A stretch of DNA of 64,000 nucleotides. Source: Pachyseris speciosa. Lineage: Eukaryota; Cnidaria; Anthozoa; Scleractinia; Pachyseridae. Location of the stretch: positions 1,283,495 through 1,347,494 of the forward strand of contig JAEMWC010000122.1 in assembly GCA_016490735.1 (NCBI GenBank). The letters are read 5' to 3'. Both the position numbers and the translations under genes were made by a program. This document shows positions 27,043-34,848 of this stretch, piece after piece (the first letter of the stretch is position 1; each line of letters opens with the position of its first letter). The notes under the pieces were generated by a model. The model had not been told where the DNA came from and did no database searches. It saw only the letters and a program-made list of their open reading frames with translations.

Positions 27043-27426
27043 ACGGGGAAGATTATTAAGGAGAGACGGAGATCTAGAGTAGCTAAAACAGTGATACGCA
27101 ACAGGAATCGACAACGGTGGAAAGGGTTGGACGTTCAGAAATGGTTAGCGAGGACAGGCATCGAATTTCATTGGCCAAAGTATCAATATTTGGGTCCTAG
27201 TACTCGTTTAGAGAAAAGACTCAAACGAGGCGACCCTGGAATAAATCGCCTGGATAAAATAGCTAAACAGCATGATGTTGATTATTCAAGTGCTAAAAAT
27301 TTGAAGAGTAAACATGTAGCTGATCGTAAAATGATCACTGCCATTAATCGTCTGCCCGGTGCAAAAACGCTGCCTGAACGTATTGTTAAAAATATTATGC
27401 AGACGAAATTGAAATTGAACATGTGA
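27043..27426 (+). CDS. Parvovirus-type phospholipase A2 domain protein, copy 1 (no ATG)
   Basis: The frame carries the VP1u-type PLA2 signature: a calcium-loop-like YLGPST, then a conserved D-x-x-A stretch and the catalytic pair in KQHDVDY. In parvoviruses and adintoviruses this enzyme hydrolyses membrane phospholipids during entry. The frame is open from 27,043, right after an in-frame TAG at 27,040-27,042, and continues upstream of that stop to ~26,947 without an ATG; a TTCAG at ~26,976 could be a splice acceptor. So either an upstream exon supplies the start, or the 5' end is broken by the TAG. A second, more canonical copy lies at 39.6-40.0 kb. The region after the catalytic helix is short and basic. 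Domain call is good; gene structure is uncertain. Confidence 0.75.
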   Translation, partial: TGKIIKERRRSRVAKTVIRNRNRQRWKGLDVQKWLARTGIEFHWPKYQYLGPSTRLEKRLKRGDPGINRLDKIAKQHDVDYSSAKNLKSKHVADRKMITAINRLPGAKTLPERIVKNIMQTKLKLNM

Positions 27427-27595
27427 ATAAAAAAATGATCGGTGAGGAAGTTTTAGAAGAAGAAGAAGAAGAGGAAATTGTATAGGTGCATTTTTTAACG
27501 CTAATAGGGCAAAATGTTCACAAATGAATTTTAATAATAGGATGAAGAAGTATATTTTTATTCATTCTACGAAAATAAATTGACAAGAATTAGAG
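27427..27595. other. A-rich spacer with GAA microsatellite
   Basis: Spacer between the PLA2 frame and the core-like gene. It holds a (GAA)n run at about 27,456-27,474 and no gene that I can see. Confidence 0.6.
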
Positions 27596-27916
27596 ATGGG
27601 GAATAATAAATCAATTAGAAGGAATAAAAACAAGAAAAGAATAAGAAGAAGAAGAAGAAGACAAAGAGGTGGTGCTCTATGGGATGATGTTAGTTCTGTA
27701 GGACAATTCGTTTACCGACATCCCACAGCAACAAGAAGAGCAATGAAATTAGGAGGCGTTATGTCGAGAAATCCAAAAAAATCTGCAGCCGGTGCTGCAG
27801 CTCTTGCCACAGGTATAGCAGATTTAGGCGCTGTACTAGGAAGTGCTATAACTGCGGCCGTTGAAAAAAAAGTAAAAAGGAAACGGCATGCCGCTTCAAA
27901 TATACCGGATTTTTAA
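27596..27916 (+). CDS. Basic core-like protein with adenain-type Gly-Gly site
   Basis: 106 aa with a genuine ATG and no disruption. Residues ~7-24 are almost all Arg/Lys/Asn; then RRQRGGA at ~21-27 fits the adenovirus protease consensus (M/I/L/N/Q)-X-G-G-X. A central part is followed by an Ala/Gly-rich hydrophobic segment (~66-92) and a basic tail (KKVKRKRH). This layout resembles adenovirus pX/mu and pVI and the small basic virion proteins of adintoviruses: DNA condensation by the basic head, membrane activity by the hydrophobic segment. It lies just downstream of the PLA2 frame on the same strand, so both may be virion components. Function is inference from composition and cleavage site only. 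Confidence 0.6.
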   Translation: MGNNKSIRRNKNKKRIRRRRRRQRGGALWDDVSSVGQFVYRHPTATRRAMKLGGVMSRNPKKSAAGAAALATGIADLGAVLGSAITAAVEKKVKRKRHAASNIPDF

Positions 27917-27921
27917 ATCCC

Positions 27922-27961
27922 GGGTAGACACGTTTAATAGCACTTCTTGCATGTGTCATGA
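27922..27961 (+). repeat. Internal copy of the terminal-repeat core
   Basis: GGGTAGACACGTTTAATAGC followed by ACTTCTTGCATGTGTCATGA closely matches positions 18-58 of the terminal repeat, in the same orientation as the left end. It sits six bases after the stop of the core-like gene. It may mark a duplicated end, an earlier terminus, or a binding site reused inside the genome. Confidence 0.8.
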
Positions 27962-28137
27962 GCCTTAGACCGCATGAAATGTTTTTTTTGTAGATTAATT
28001 GCTTTTAGATTATCGGTTTAGATTTAAATATTTTTGTAGATTAATTGCTTTTAGATTATAGGTTTTAGATTTAATTGTCAGTTGTCACGATATTTCAATT
28101 TTTTTTAGAGACTGTTTTTTAGGACACAATTCACGCG

Positions 28138-28145
28138 TATAAAAG
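28138..28145 (+). promoter_or_regulatory. TATA box
   Basis: TATAAAAG followed by a G-rich leader, 52 bases upstream of the ATG at 28,197. The distance fits a start of transcription near 28,165-28,170 and a ~30-nt leader. It decides the start codon of the next gene. Confidence 0.8.
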
Positions 28146-28196
28146 AGGGGTTGGGGTGGTGGGGTGATTTTTTTAGCTGCGATTTTTGACGAAGTC

Positions 28197-28991
28197 ATGC
28201 CTCCAAAACGTAGTGCACGAGCGTTTTTGGATGTGGAAGCTAAAGAAGATTCTTCTGTAGTAGAGACGACGAAGAAGAAGAAAAGAGTTGTCGTTGATGA
28301 CGATGATGGTGGAGAAGAAGAAGATAGTCAGTTCGTGGTAGATGGAGATGAAGAGGTAGATTTTGATGGAGATCTCGAGAAAAAGCGACAGTTCGATGTG
28401 GCTAGAAATTTAGAGAAGCTGCAAGCAGAAGCAGATAGAGAGAGAGAGGCTTTAGAGAGTGGTCATGTTCTGCCGTCTGGTCTGCGTTGTCCGCTTTGCG
28501 ATATCCTGCTTTCTAGTTCTACAGGCGATGACGGGGAAACAGCTTATTGGTGTCCGGCGGAGTGTCTTTTACCATGGTCGGATAATAAGAAGAAACCTGT
28601 CTTCTATTCTGAAATCGCCTGTATCGTCCCCTCAATTTTTCGCCCACCTACTGGAAAACCACCCGAATGTTCGCATGGAGAAACTATGCGACTCATTCAT
28701 TTGACGAAAGAGAAGGTTTCAGTCGAGCTTCTTAAAGATACCTTTTTTTTCATCTGCGCTAAGAAGATTAACGATGGGCAGTGCAGGAGTGTTGTCTATG
28801 CGGGCGATGAACCAGGCCCTGTTGCAAACTACATGGAAACCTTGTACTCAAACAGGAGTATGAAGTTGAAGCAAATTGAGGAGAGAAATGTTGCAGCAGC
28901 AGAAAATGCACACGCGGAGGCTGTAAAGAAGTATGCTCCATTGGCACATGCGAAAAAGAAGAAATTGATGGACATTTTGGAATTAGCTTGA
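28197..28991 (+). CDS. Acidic protein with two zinc-binding modules (zf-GRF-like)
   Basis: 264 aa, intact. I start it at the ATG at 28,197 (MPPKRSARAF) because it follows the TATA box at the right distance; the longer open frame from 28,164 would begin with GTG/ATT-type codons. Residues 1-60 are charged, with a KKKKR stretch and acidic runs, then an amphipathic helix (~60-90). Zinc module 1 has C98, C101, C119 and C123. Module 2 has C158-x-H160, then FFFIC187 and QC196R, the spacing and aromatic context of a GRF zinc finger, which binds single-stranded nucleic acid in several nuclear enzymes. The C-terminus is Ala/Lys-rich helix. A replication or transcription accessory role is plausible; I do not recognise the family. 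Confidence 0.7.
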   Translation: MPPKRSARAFLDVEAKEDSSVVETTKKKKRVVVDDDDGGEEEDSQFVVDGDEEVDFDGDLEKKRQFDVARNLEKLQAEADREREALESGHVLPSGLRCPLCDILLSSSTGDDGETAYWCPAECLLPWSDNKKKPVFYSEIACIVPSIFRPPTGKPPECSHGETMRLIHLTKEKVSVELLKDTFFFICAKKINDGQCRSVVYAGDEPGPVANYMETLYSNRSMKLKQIEERNVAAAENAHAEAVKKYAPLAHAKKKKLMDILELA

Positions 28992-29242
28992 GACAATTGC
29001 TTTTTCATGTGGACACAATTTTTATTGACTTTGATTTTTACTTTGTGTATTTTTGTATTTCTAAATTGAGAAAAAAGAAAAAAATGTATTACATTTTTGA
29101 TTTCGAGACGACTAATTTTATATTGTGAATGATATATGAAATGAATCACATATGAACTGCGGAAATAAAATCAAATGAAGAATGATCCTCGCAGTTGTGA
29201 ACGCAATTTATGCAATTGCGAAAAGAAGCCTGAAAACAATTC

Positions 29243-29295
29243 AGGACTTCAACGGGGTTTGAACCCGTGACCTCGCGATTACCGGTGCGATGCTA

Positions 29296-29317
<22 letters not shown>
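29243..29317 (-). tRNA. tRNA-Thr(GGT)-like, copy 1, probably repeat-derived
   Basis: Cloverleaf with acceptor GGCTTCA/TGAAGTC, D arm GCTCAGTTGGTTA and T arm ACGGGTTCAAACCCCGT. The D stem is damaged (TAGC where the other copies have GAGC). The anticodon loop CCGGTAAT has C at the universally-T position 33 and one extra base. These defects argue for a tRNA-derived repeat rather than a working tRNA. Confidence 0.6.
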
Positions 29318-29332
<15 letters not shown>

Positions 29333-29454
29333 AGGTCATTTGTGGGTTTATATGTTTCCCGTGAAAGAAACGAGTGTGAATGATATATGAAATGAATCAT
29401 ATAAGAACTGCGGAAATAAAATCAAATGAAGAATGATCCTCGCAGTTGTGAACG

Positions 29455-29464
<10 letters not shown>

Positions 29465-29490
<26 letters not shown>

Positions 29491-29539
29491 ATCGCACCGG
29501 TAATCGCGAGGTCACGGGTTCAAACCCCGTTGAAGTCCT
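29465..29539 (+). tRNA. tRNA-Thr(GGT)-like, copy 2
   Basis: 75 nt, intact A and B box sequences (TAGCTCAGTTGGTTAGAG, GGTTCAAACC), good acceptor, D and T stems, discriminator T, no encoded CCA. Anticodon reads GGT if the loop is CCGGTAA, but position 33 is C and the anticodon stem pairs properly only with an 8-10-base loop. A CCTGAA...TTCAGG hairpin and T run follow directly. It may be transcribed by RNA polymerase III; function as a tRNA is doubtful. Confidence 0.6.
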
Positions 29540-29699
29540 GAATTGTTTTCAGGCTTCTTTTCGCAATTGCATAAATTGCGTTCACAACTGCGAGGATCAT
29601 TCTTCATTTGATTTTATTTCCGCAGTTCATATATGATTCATTTCATATATCATTCACACTCATTTCTTTCACGGGAACATATGAACCCACAATTGACCT

Positions 29700-29714
<15 letters not shown>

Positions 29715-29740
<26 letters not shown>

Positions 29741-29789
29741 ATCGCACCGGTAATCGCGAGGTCACGGGTTCAAATCCCGTTGAAGTCCT
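29715..29789 (+). tRNA. tRNA-Thr(GGT)-like, copy 3
   Basis: Same as copy 2 except CAAATCCCGT for CAAACCCCGT in the T arm. Exactly 250 bp downstream of copy 2 with the same flank, so the pair arose by tandem duplication. Confidence 0.6.
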
Positions 29790-29921
29790 GAATTGTTTTC
29801 AGGCTTCTTTTCGCAATTGCATAAATTGCGTTCACAACTGCGAGGATCATTCTTCATTTAATTTTATATTGCTCTACATTGTATTTTTTTTTTCTAGATT
29901 TACAAGTGTATGACATTTTTT

Positions 29922-30299
29922 TTAATCAGTGTTAAAGTTCACTGGTGTCAGTGATTCAATCCAACACCATATTTGTTTGTTTTTCTTTTTTAGGTATCTC
30001 AGTCGTCCAGTCACATAAATTTTTGGAGTATCCAACATCTTGAATTTCTTGTAGGCATCGTCGCATGTAAGGTTCGATGTTTCCAAAAAAAAGTAGAAGT
30101 GATAAATTTCACTCAATATTCGTCTGTTAGTTTCCACACCATCAAGGTATTGTTTTCTCACATCTCCCAATACAGGATTACTTTTGCGAAGATTCCATTC
30201 GTCATAAAGTTCTCTTTCCGTGGAGTATAGTCTGTATAAGCAGTAGTCGTCATGATCTTCTTGTTCATTCTTCAAGCAGTCGCATAAAGAATCTTCATT
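29922..30299 (-). pseudogene. Paralogous ~120-aa family of unknown function, copy A
   Basis: Member of a three-copy family in this element (others at 48,710-49,081 and 49,271-49,612). Shared features in order: a C-x-C near the N-terminus, an acidic/His stretch, CLY-x2-Y-x2-E, Y-x2-W and an IL-x2-IYH motif. The long frame (29,922-30,275) has only a TTG at its head; the ATG that aligns with copy B lies at 30,297-30,299 in a neighbouring frame, so this copy seems frame-broken right after its start. The C-terminal third is basic and differs from the other copies. I know no named family that fits. It lies last in a minus-strand set with the two genes upstream of it (30.3-31.3 kb). Confidence 0.55.
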
Positions 30300-30333
30300 T
30301 TTGTTTCTTGTTTCTTGTGTTCTTTAGTCGGCG

Positions 30334-30654
30334 TTACATCTTAGTTAAAGTCTGGGGCGGGGGTGATTTCAGGTTTTGTTCGCGACATTTATTCTCGTAT
30401 TCGGTTTCATCCATCCGTCCTGCTGTCGCCTCAAAATACCATTTGACCCTTTTTCGTCCTTGTGTATTTAGATATCTTGTTAGTGTCTCGTAGTATGCTT
30501 TATCTTTGGATTGTAAGTTTTTCAACATCTTGCTGAATTCTTCAAGTGTTTTTATTTGTGGAAAAGAGTGAAGATTTAGACTTGCATCGTTTTTAAGTAG
30601 AGTAAATGCTTCAAATAGAGGCGTGAATATTGTGTGTTGTTTGCTTTGCTCCAT
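30334..30654 (-). CDS. Unidentified 106-aa protein
   Basis: Start taken at the first ATG (MEQSKQHTIF); the frame extends 15 bases further with a TTG. Mostly helical, mixed charge, without Cys or membrane segments; the tail is Pro/Lys-rich. Between two other minus-strand genes with gaps of ~35 and ~93 nt, so it may share a transcript from the promoter region around 31.3 kb. I do not recognise it. Confidence 0.5.
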   Translation of the reverse strand: MEQSKQHTIFTPLFEAFTLLKNDASLNLHSFPQIKTLEEFSKMLKNLQSKDKAYYETLTRYLNTQGRKRVKWYFEATAGRMDETEYENKCREQNLKSPPPQTLTKM

Positions 30655-30747
30655 TTTCGGCCAGGCCAATAAACAAAAGGATTTTGATGGGCGCAGATTA
30701 TCCCAAATGTTGCTTTTTAGAGAGAATTTGCGTGAATTTTCTAATTC

Positions 30748-31320
30748 TTACTCTCTTCTTCGTTTAATTGCATTAGTTATACGCAGAGGAGTGATGCTCG
30801 TCAGATGCTTTTCGTCAACATCCGGTAATTTTCCAGCAATTGATGTATTTAGTGGGAGAAATAATTGGTAACAGCAATTTTCAAATTCGTGTATAGCTTC
30901 TAGGTGGGCGTCAAATGTGCGTTGTAGATTGTGGATGTTATTTTTGAGCTTATTAAGTTCCCTGCATGTTTCTATAGAATTATCTATATCTGCTTTACCG
31001 TGTAAGGGATCGAAGTATACTTGTCGTATATCTTTGGTTAATCTTTTCTGGTATATTATTGCGCCAGATTTGATGCTGTTTAGATAACTTTGAAGTTTTT
31101 TCGTTGAATCGCTGCCTATTTTGGCGTCATCTATTTCTTCCACCATTGTGGTTTCCTCCATAATTGCTTTGTTTATAGCTGCAAGTTCATGGCTGTCTTG
31201 AATAACAGTTGTTTCAGGAAGCGATATATCTGTTAGGGCAGTTAAATCAAACATAACATTTTGAAAATTCATGTCTGCCATTGTCTCTTTTTTTTCTCTG
31301 GTGTGTATGTCGTTCCGCAT
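30748..31320 (-). CDS. Unidentified 190-aa helical protein
   Basis: Intact frame with ATG at 31,320; alternative starts are the in-frame ATGs giving MADMNF (residue 14) and onward. The sequence is helical with heptad-like Leu/Ile spacing around residues 60-150 (suggesting coiled coil) and ends in a basic KRRRE tail. No catalytic or metal-binding motif seen. It faces the 31.3-31.7 kb duplicated promoter block, and diverges from the small plus-strand gene at 31,763. Confidence 0.55.
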   Translation of the reverse strand: MRNDIHTREKKETMADMNFQNVMFDLTALTDISLPETTVIQDSHELAAINKAIMEETTMVEEIDDAKIGSDSTKKLQSYLNSIKSGAIIYQKRLTKDIRQVYFDPLHGKADIDNSIETCRELNKLKNNIHNLQRTFDAHLEAIHEFENCCYQLFLPLNTSIAGKLPDVDEKHLTSITPLRITNAIKRRRE

Positions 31321-31357
31321 GCAAAGGCGAAGTGTTTTTCAAAAATGTATTATTTAG

Positions 31358-31532
31358 TATTTTGTCTCGTGCTTAGACGGTTTTAACATTTTTGGGGTTT
31401 AGGTTTAACATTTTTGCGATTAAAAGATAAAATGTTCGATGAAAAATAAAATGTTTGAAATGCTTGCATGCAATTCTAGACTATAAATATGGCTTTATTT
31501 TAGGGGTCTGTTAATTGTGACAAAGATCCCCA
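31358..31532 (+). promoter_or_regulatory. Promoter block, copy 1 (TATA at 31,482)
   Basis: First of two near-identical ~175-190-bp direct repeats. Each contains TCTCGTGCTTAGACGGTTTT, an AACATTTTT tract repeat, TTGAAATGCTTGCATGCAAT and a TATAAATA box. In this copy the sequence after the box is cut off by copy 2, so it has no gene of its own. Confidence 0.7.
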
Positions 31533-31538
31533 GTTTTG

Positions 31539-31729
31539 TATTTTTTGTCTCGTGCTTAGACGGTTTTAACATTTTTTGGGTTTAGGTTTAACATTTTTGC
31601 TGGTAGTTATGTGGATTAAAAGATATTTTTTCGATGAAAAATAAAATGTTTGAAATGCTTGCATGCAATTCTAGACTATAAATACGGCTTTATTTCTAGG
31701 GGTCTGTCAATTGTGGCACAGATCTCCAG
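31539..31729 (+). promoter_or_regulatory. Promoter block, copy 2 (TATA at 31,677)
   Basis: Second copy of the block at 31,358, with a 14-bp insertion TGGTAGTTATGTGG. Its TATAAATA lies 86 bases upstream of an ATG at 31,763. The palindromic TTGCATGCAA may be a factor-binding site. Duplicated TATA blocks suggest a strong or temporally regulated viral promoter. Confidence 0.75.
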
Positions 31730-31762
31730 AAAAAAGAGCGCCAAAAATTTTTGATCGTTGCC

Positions 31763-31816
31763 ATGCCGCCTGTCACTCGAAGACGTCGCGCTAGAGAACA
31801 AAAGCAATCCAAATAA
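31763..31816 (+). CDS. Small basic peptide / first exon behind duplicated promoter
   Basis: 17 codons beginning MPPVTRRRRARE and ending at TAA; three bases later comes a consensus splice donor AAG|GTATGT (intron would start at 31,820). The start context and the MPP-plus-basic beginning resemble the zinc protein at 28,197 (MPPKRSAR). A candidate acceptor TTTTGCAG ends at 32,003. The peptide may be a leader of the degraded gene downstream, with the TAA a later mutation, or a true mini-protein. Confidence 0.4.
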   Translation: MPPVTRRRRAREQKQSK

Positions 31817-32003
31817 AAGGTATGTTGGGATGCTTATTTTTTTTTTTAATTTTTTCATCGCTGTGATTTTTATTTTCGTTTAAACGTTTTAATTTATTAT
31901 GTTTTCGATAATAAGAGATTGAGGCACTTACATACAAACAAATTGTTTTTGTATGTCGCTCGAGAGCGTTTTAAACTTCTCCTGGAGTTTGAGTGTTTTG
32001 CAG

Positions 32004-33460
32004 ATTTGCGAGATGTTTGTCTCAGGAAAACTGATTTCTCAAAGACTGTAGTTTTTTAAATACACCCCATTCAATGGGCTTATTTTTTGAAGAGTAGAGA
32101 TAAATGTTTAAAGTATACTGATTTCTGTACTAAACCACATTTTCTAAGATATGATATGAGGGCGGGGGCGCATTTATCGAGATATGCGATGAGGGATATC
32201 TTAGTCGATGAGATCTTTAATGCTCATTGCGTTAGCAAAATTTTAGTGCGTCGCATGCGAGTAGCGTCATCTTTCGGTCGTGCAGATTATAGAATTCGTG
32301 ATGTTTTGGTGGATGATAAATACAGTATCACTATCTATAGGCGATATAGATATTTTGGCTTTCACAAACATAGGAGGCATTGCACAATTCAATATGAGAA
32401 ATACGCATATTCTTTTTTTCTGGGGGTTCTGTGGCATTTGAACCGTCGAATCTATCTCTATCGCAACATGTATTTTTTGCAGTGGAATGAAAGATGTTCA
32501 TGTCCACATCTACAATCTGAGGGATGTCTTGAAGTACAGAAAAAGAATATCGTCAAATTTCAGGCCTGTCAATTGACTTTCTAGAGAGTCATACTTTGAC
32601 TCAAAAATTAAAGAAGTTGAAAAGATCATCGATCACCTATTGGATATGTGATTGAGTTGGCAAGTGTATTTCCCATATGCTGAAAAGTCAGTTGCTTTCC
32701 AAGGCATGAAGGATCTGGATAAAGAACAAGTGAATATGTTTGTCAAGATGACATCTCGTGACATATGAATGGAATTTCGCAAGTTGTTCTTCAATTTGAT
32801 AATGATTTCAGATGATAATGAAGTATATTTCCGAAGGTCTCCTTTTTTTATAGACGCGTTAAAATTTTATATAGACATCGAATTCGTGTGGTGGATACTG
32901 TGATGCATCAGATTTTTGACCAGTTTTCTGCATAATTCTATCGACAGTACCATGCTTATGCTGGAGTGGAAGATGAGTATATATGGGACGTACATTTGGT
33001 GGATTATTGGAACGCCATGCCTTACTTCGTGCAGGCAGACATTATGATGTACTGGATGTTGTGTACTGTTAAACCCATTCATATTTCGAAAACTTTGTCA
33101 GCATGGGATCGATATATACTTTATTTGAAGAGAAGAATGATCGATGACTTGTATAATAACTGTAAAAGCAGAAGTATGCGACTAGCAATACGTCTAGCAA
33201 AGAATATGTTGACTTTGTTTTATTCAACAGTAAGTTTTTCATTTTACAATAGTGTTATTTCAAGATATCCTATATATTATTCGAAAAAATATGATTATAC
33301 GGTGACAAGTTTTCAAGATTCGAATGTCGCTTTGTTGAAAAATATTAAAGCACCTGTCGGACGTAACGAAGATATTGATTATATGGTTGCTGTAGAATGG
33401 AGAATTCGTTTTTTATATAATGAAATAATATTATTATCGAGTCCTCCGCCTGAAGGATGA
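32004..33460 (+). pseudogene. Badly degraded unidentified gene
   Basis: One frame is open from the putative acceptor at 32,003 to 32,580 except for a TAA at 32,057-32,059, and again from ~32,850 to 33,460 with one stop. Between them (32,585-32,860) a different frame is nearly open, with TGA codons near 32,650 and 32,766. In several places the other frames look more protein-like than the long one (for example ~32,310-32,410 and ~32,990-33,080), so the true gene has probably changed frame many times. It lies where a ~500-aa capsid or integrase gene could fit, but I see no motif that identifies it. Confidence 0.4.
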
Positions 33461-33562
33461 TATATTTTTTCAAAAAATAGATCATGTAAATTTACACGTA
33501 CAAAAAATGAATTATATCGCATTACGTTGTATCGACTATCCTAACACTAATAGAGTTGTATA

Positions 33563-34085
33563 TCAATAAAGCTCTTTTAACCAAGAGAAGAATGCATTAC
33601 ATTCTATCAGGGGGCAGTGATAGGCTTCACTTTTGTGGAAACCACAGTTCGGTCTTCAGTGTGTCAAATTTCGGACAAGCTTTCAGATTTATATATGGAA
33701 TATTAAGTTCATGTAATACATCTTTTTCCACGCGTCCTCCTTTATATGCCGCCACAGTTTTTTCATTCGTGCAGCTTTCTTCGTAAATTGATTTCACTAT
33801 AGGTTTTAAAGCAGTCGCTTGATATGCACATTCTTCTCTCCTCGGCTGGTAAGTTAATCCGTCTATATTTTTCCGGGCATAATTTACTGTTCTTCTATCT
33901 TGAAAAGATAAGTCCCAGTACTGAATTTTTTGATAAAATGCAAATCTTTTCCCATTATTCTGCCAATCGCAATATCCTAATTCTCGTATCTGAAATCCAT
34001 TCACTGTAAAGAAGCCTTCGAAATCAAAAATCACACAAATCTTCTCCCTCTGCTCTCTCATGGTAGTAGTTGTTGTTTCGCTCAT
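33563..34085 (-). pseudogene. Exonuclease-like protein (D-x-E, C-x2-H...HC motifs), one frame break
   Basis: Starts at ATG 34,085 inside the end of the RING gene. Near residue 20 is FDFEGFF, a D-x-E arrangement as in the first exonuclease motif of RNase H-like 3'-5' exonucleases, followed by NGFQIRELGYC; later come AYKGGRVEKDVL and CPKFDTL. The frame stops at 33,627, but a neighbouring frame continues from ~33,640 to a TGA at 33,563 with a C-x2-H then HCP-x2-E-C pattern that I associate with the same family of virus- and transposon-encoded proteins. So one frame change lies near 33,640-33,650. Exonuclease activity is inference from motifs; the family is not one I can name with confidence. Confidence 0.5.
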
Positions 34086-34668
34086 CTTCCTGTTGACTTA
34101 TATGCAGATTCTCTATCTTTTTCTTAATGGTGTATTTTTTACACCACAGGTAGCTGCCTTGTGGTGTAACACCTTTTTCTATATCTCTTTCGAATGACGG
34201 TATAGTCACAACTGGAAATTCGTCTTTGTATTTAACCATGTAATAGAATTCTTGAATGTTTGCCGCGTAGTAAGCAACGTCGTTTTCTCTTGTAGGTAAG
34301 AGCACGAAATAGTGCTTTAGTTTTTTACCAATTTTCACAGGCGAGAAATATAAGCGTTGGAATTGTCGAGAAGGTAGAAGATATTTAGTAGCCAAATAGT
34401 CGTCAATAGGACAATGCGTTGTGAGGCCTTGAGGAAAAATATGACCGCAGAAAGGACATTTCCGTCCATCGAATTTATGATCTTTTTGACAGCATAGGTG
34501 AGATGCTTTTGAACAACATCTCATTAGACCGGATTTTGTTACTTCTTGACAAGCGCATATGTTACACAGGAGATCTTTTTTCTGATCATACTTGAGAAGT
34601 TTTTGCAGATTATCTTCATTTGATTTAGCTTCGAAAATAAATGCGAATAGTGGCTCGTTGGTGTTCAT
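34024..34668 (-). CDS. RING-finger-like protein
   Basis: 214 aa, intact, true ATG. A cysteine-rich domain at residues 35-74 has C35-x2-C38, C51/C52, H57, C59/C60, H64 and C71-P-F-C74, the order of a RING/U-box-like zinc cross-brace; CPFCGHIFP is typical of its last pair. The remaining ~140 residues have no motif I know and end in a polar tail. RING proteins of DNA viruses are commonly E3 ubiquitin ligases acting on host or viral proteins. It overlaps the start of the exonuclease-like gene by 62 bases in another frame and diverges from PolB across a 180-bp spacer. Confidence 0.6.
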   Translation of the reverse strand: MNTNEPLFAFIFEAKSNEDNLQKLLKYDQKKDLLCNICACQEVTKSGLMRCCSKASHLCCQKDHKFDGRKCPFCGHIFPQGLTTHCPIDDYLATKYLLPSRQFQRLYFSPVKIGKKLKHYFVLLPTRENDVAYYAANIQEFYYMVKYKDEFPVVTIPSFERDIEKGVTPQGSYLWCKKYTIKKKIENLHISQQEDERNNNYYHERAEGEDLCDF

Positions 34669-34848
34669 ATTGGTGAATTATTTTTTTATATTTCACTTAT
34701 AATAGAATGTGCTTCGGTATGTTAATCCTCTTTAATGATGTCTGGTAGAATGTTTTCTTAAAAGAGGTCGTGACATGTCCATATAATTATCTCCATGAAT
34801 CTGAAATATATGACATTTTTTATTTGCTATGAGATGTGATGTTGGAGT
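34669..34848. promoter_or_regulatory. Divergent promoter region between RING gene and PolB
   Basis: 180-bp AT-rich spacer with TTTTTTATATTTCACTTATA next to the RING start and no open frame. As the only non-coding DNA between two divergent genes it must hold both promoters; individual sites are not clear. Confidence 0.4.

Larger units (their letters stand above)
29126..29866. repeat. tRNA-like repeat cluster, one inverted and two direct ~250-bp units
   Basis: Units consist of a tRNA-Thr-like core, a TTCAGG hairpin and T-run, and an AT-rich flank containing CACAACTGCGAGGATCATTC and TTTCCGCAGTTCATATATGA. Units 2 and 3 are direct copies exactly 250 bp apart (core starts 29,465 and 29,715). Unit 1 lies upstream in inverted orientation, giving a long imperfect palindrome with the switch near 29,455. 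I recall this flank as common in anthozoan DNA, which supports a cnidarian host. It is a host repeat that entered the viral element. Confidence 0.85.

Noticed and set aside
28829..29149. Minus-strand 106-codon frame opposite the zinc protein
   Set aside because: Shadow frame overlapping the 3' end of an intact plus-strand gene and AT-rich spacer.
29243..29789. Functional tRNA-Thr genes
   Set aside because: C at position 33, irregular anticodon loop and the 250-bp repeated flank make a tRNA-derived repeat more likely; kept only as tRNA-like features with reduced confidence.
32867..33082. Minus-strand 71-codon frame rich in His and Ile
   Set aside because: Antisense shadow of the degraded plus-strand region; no start context or motif.
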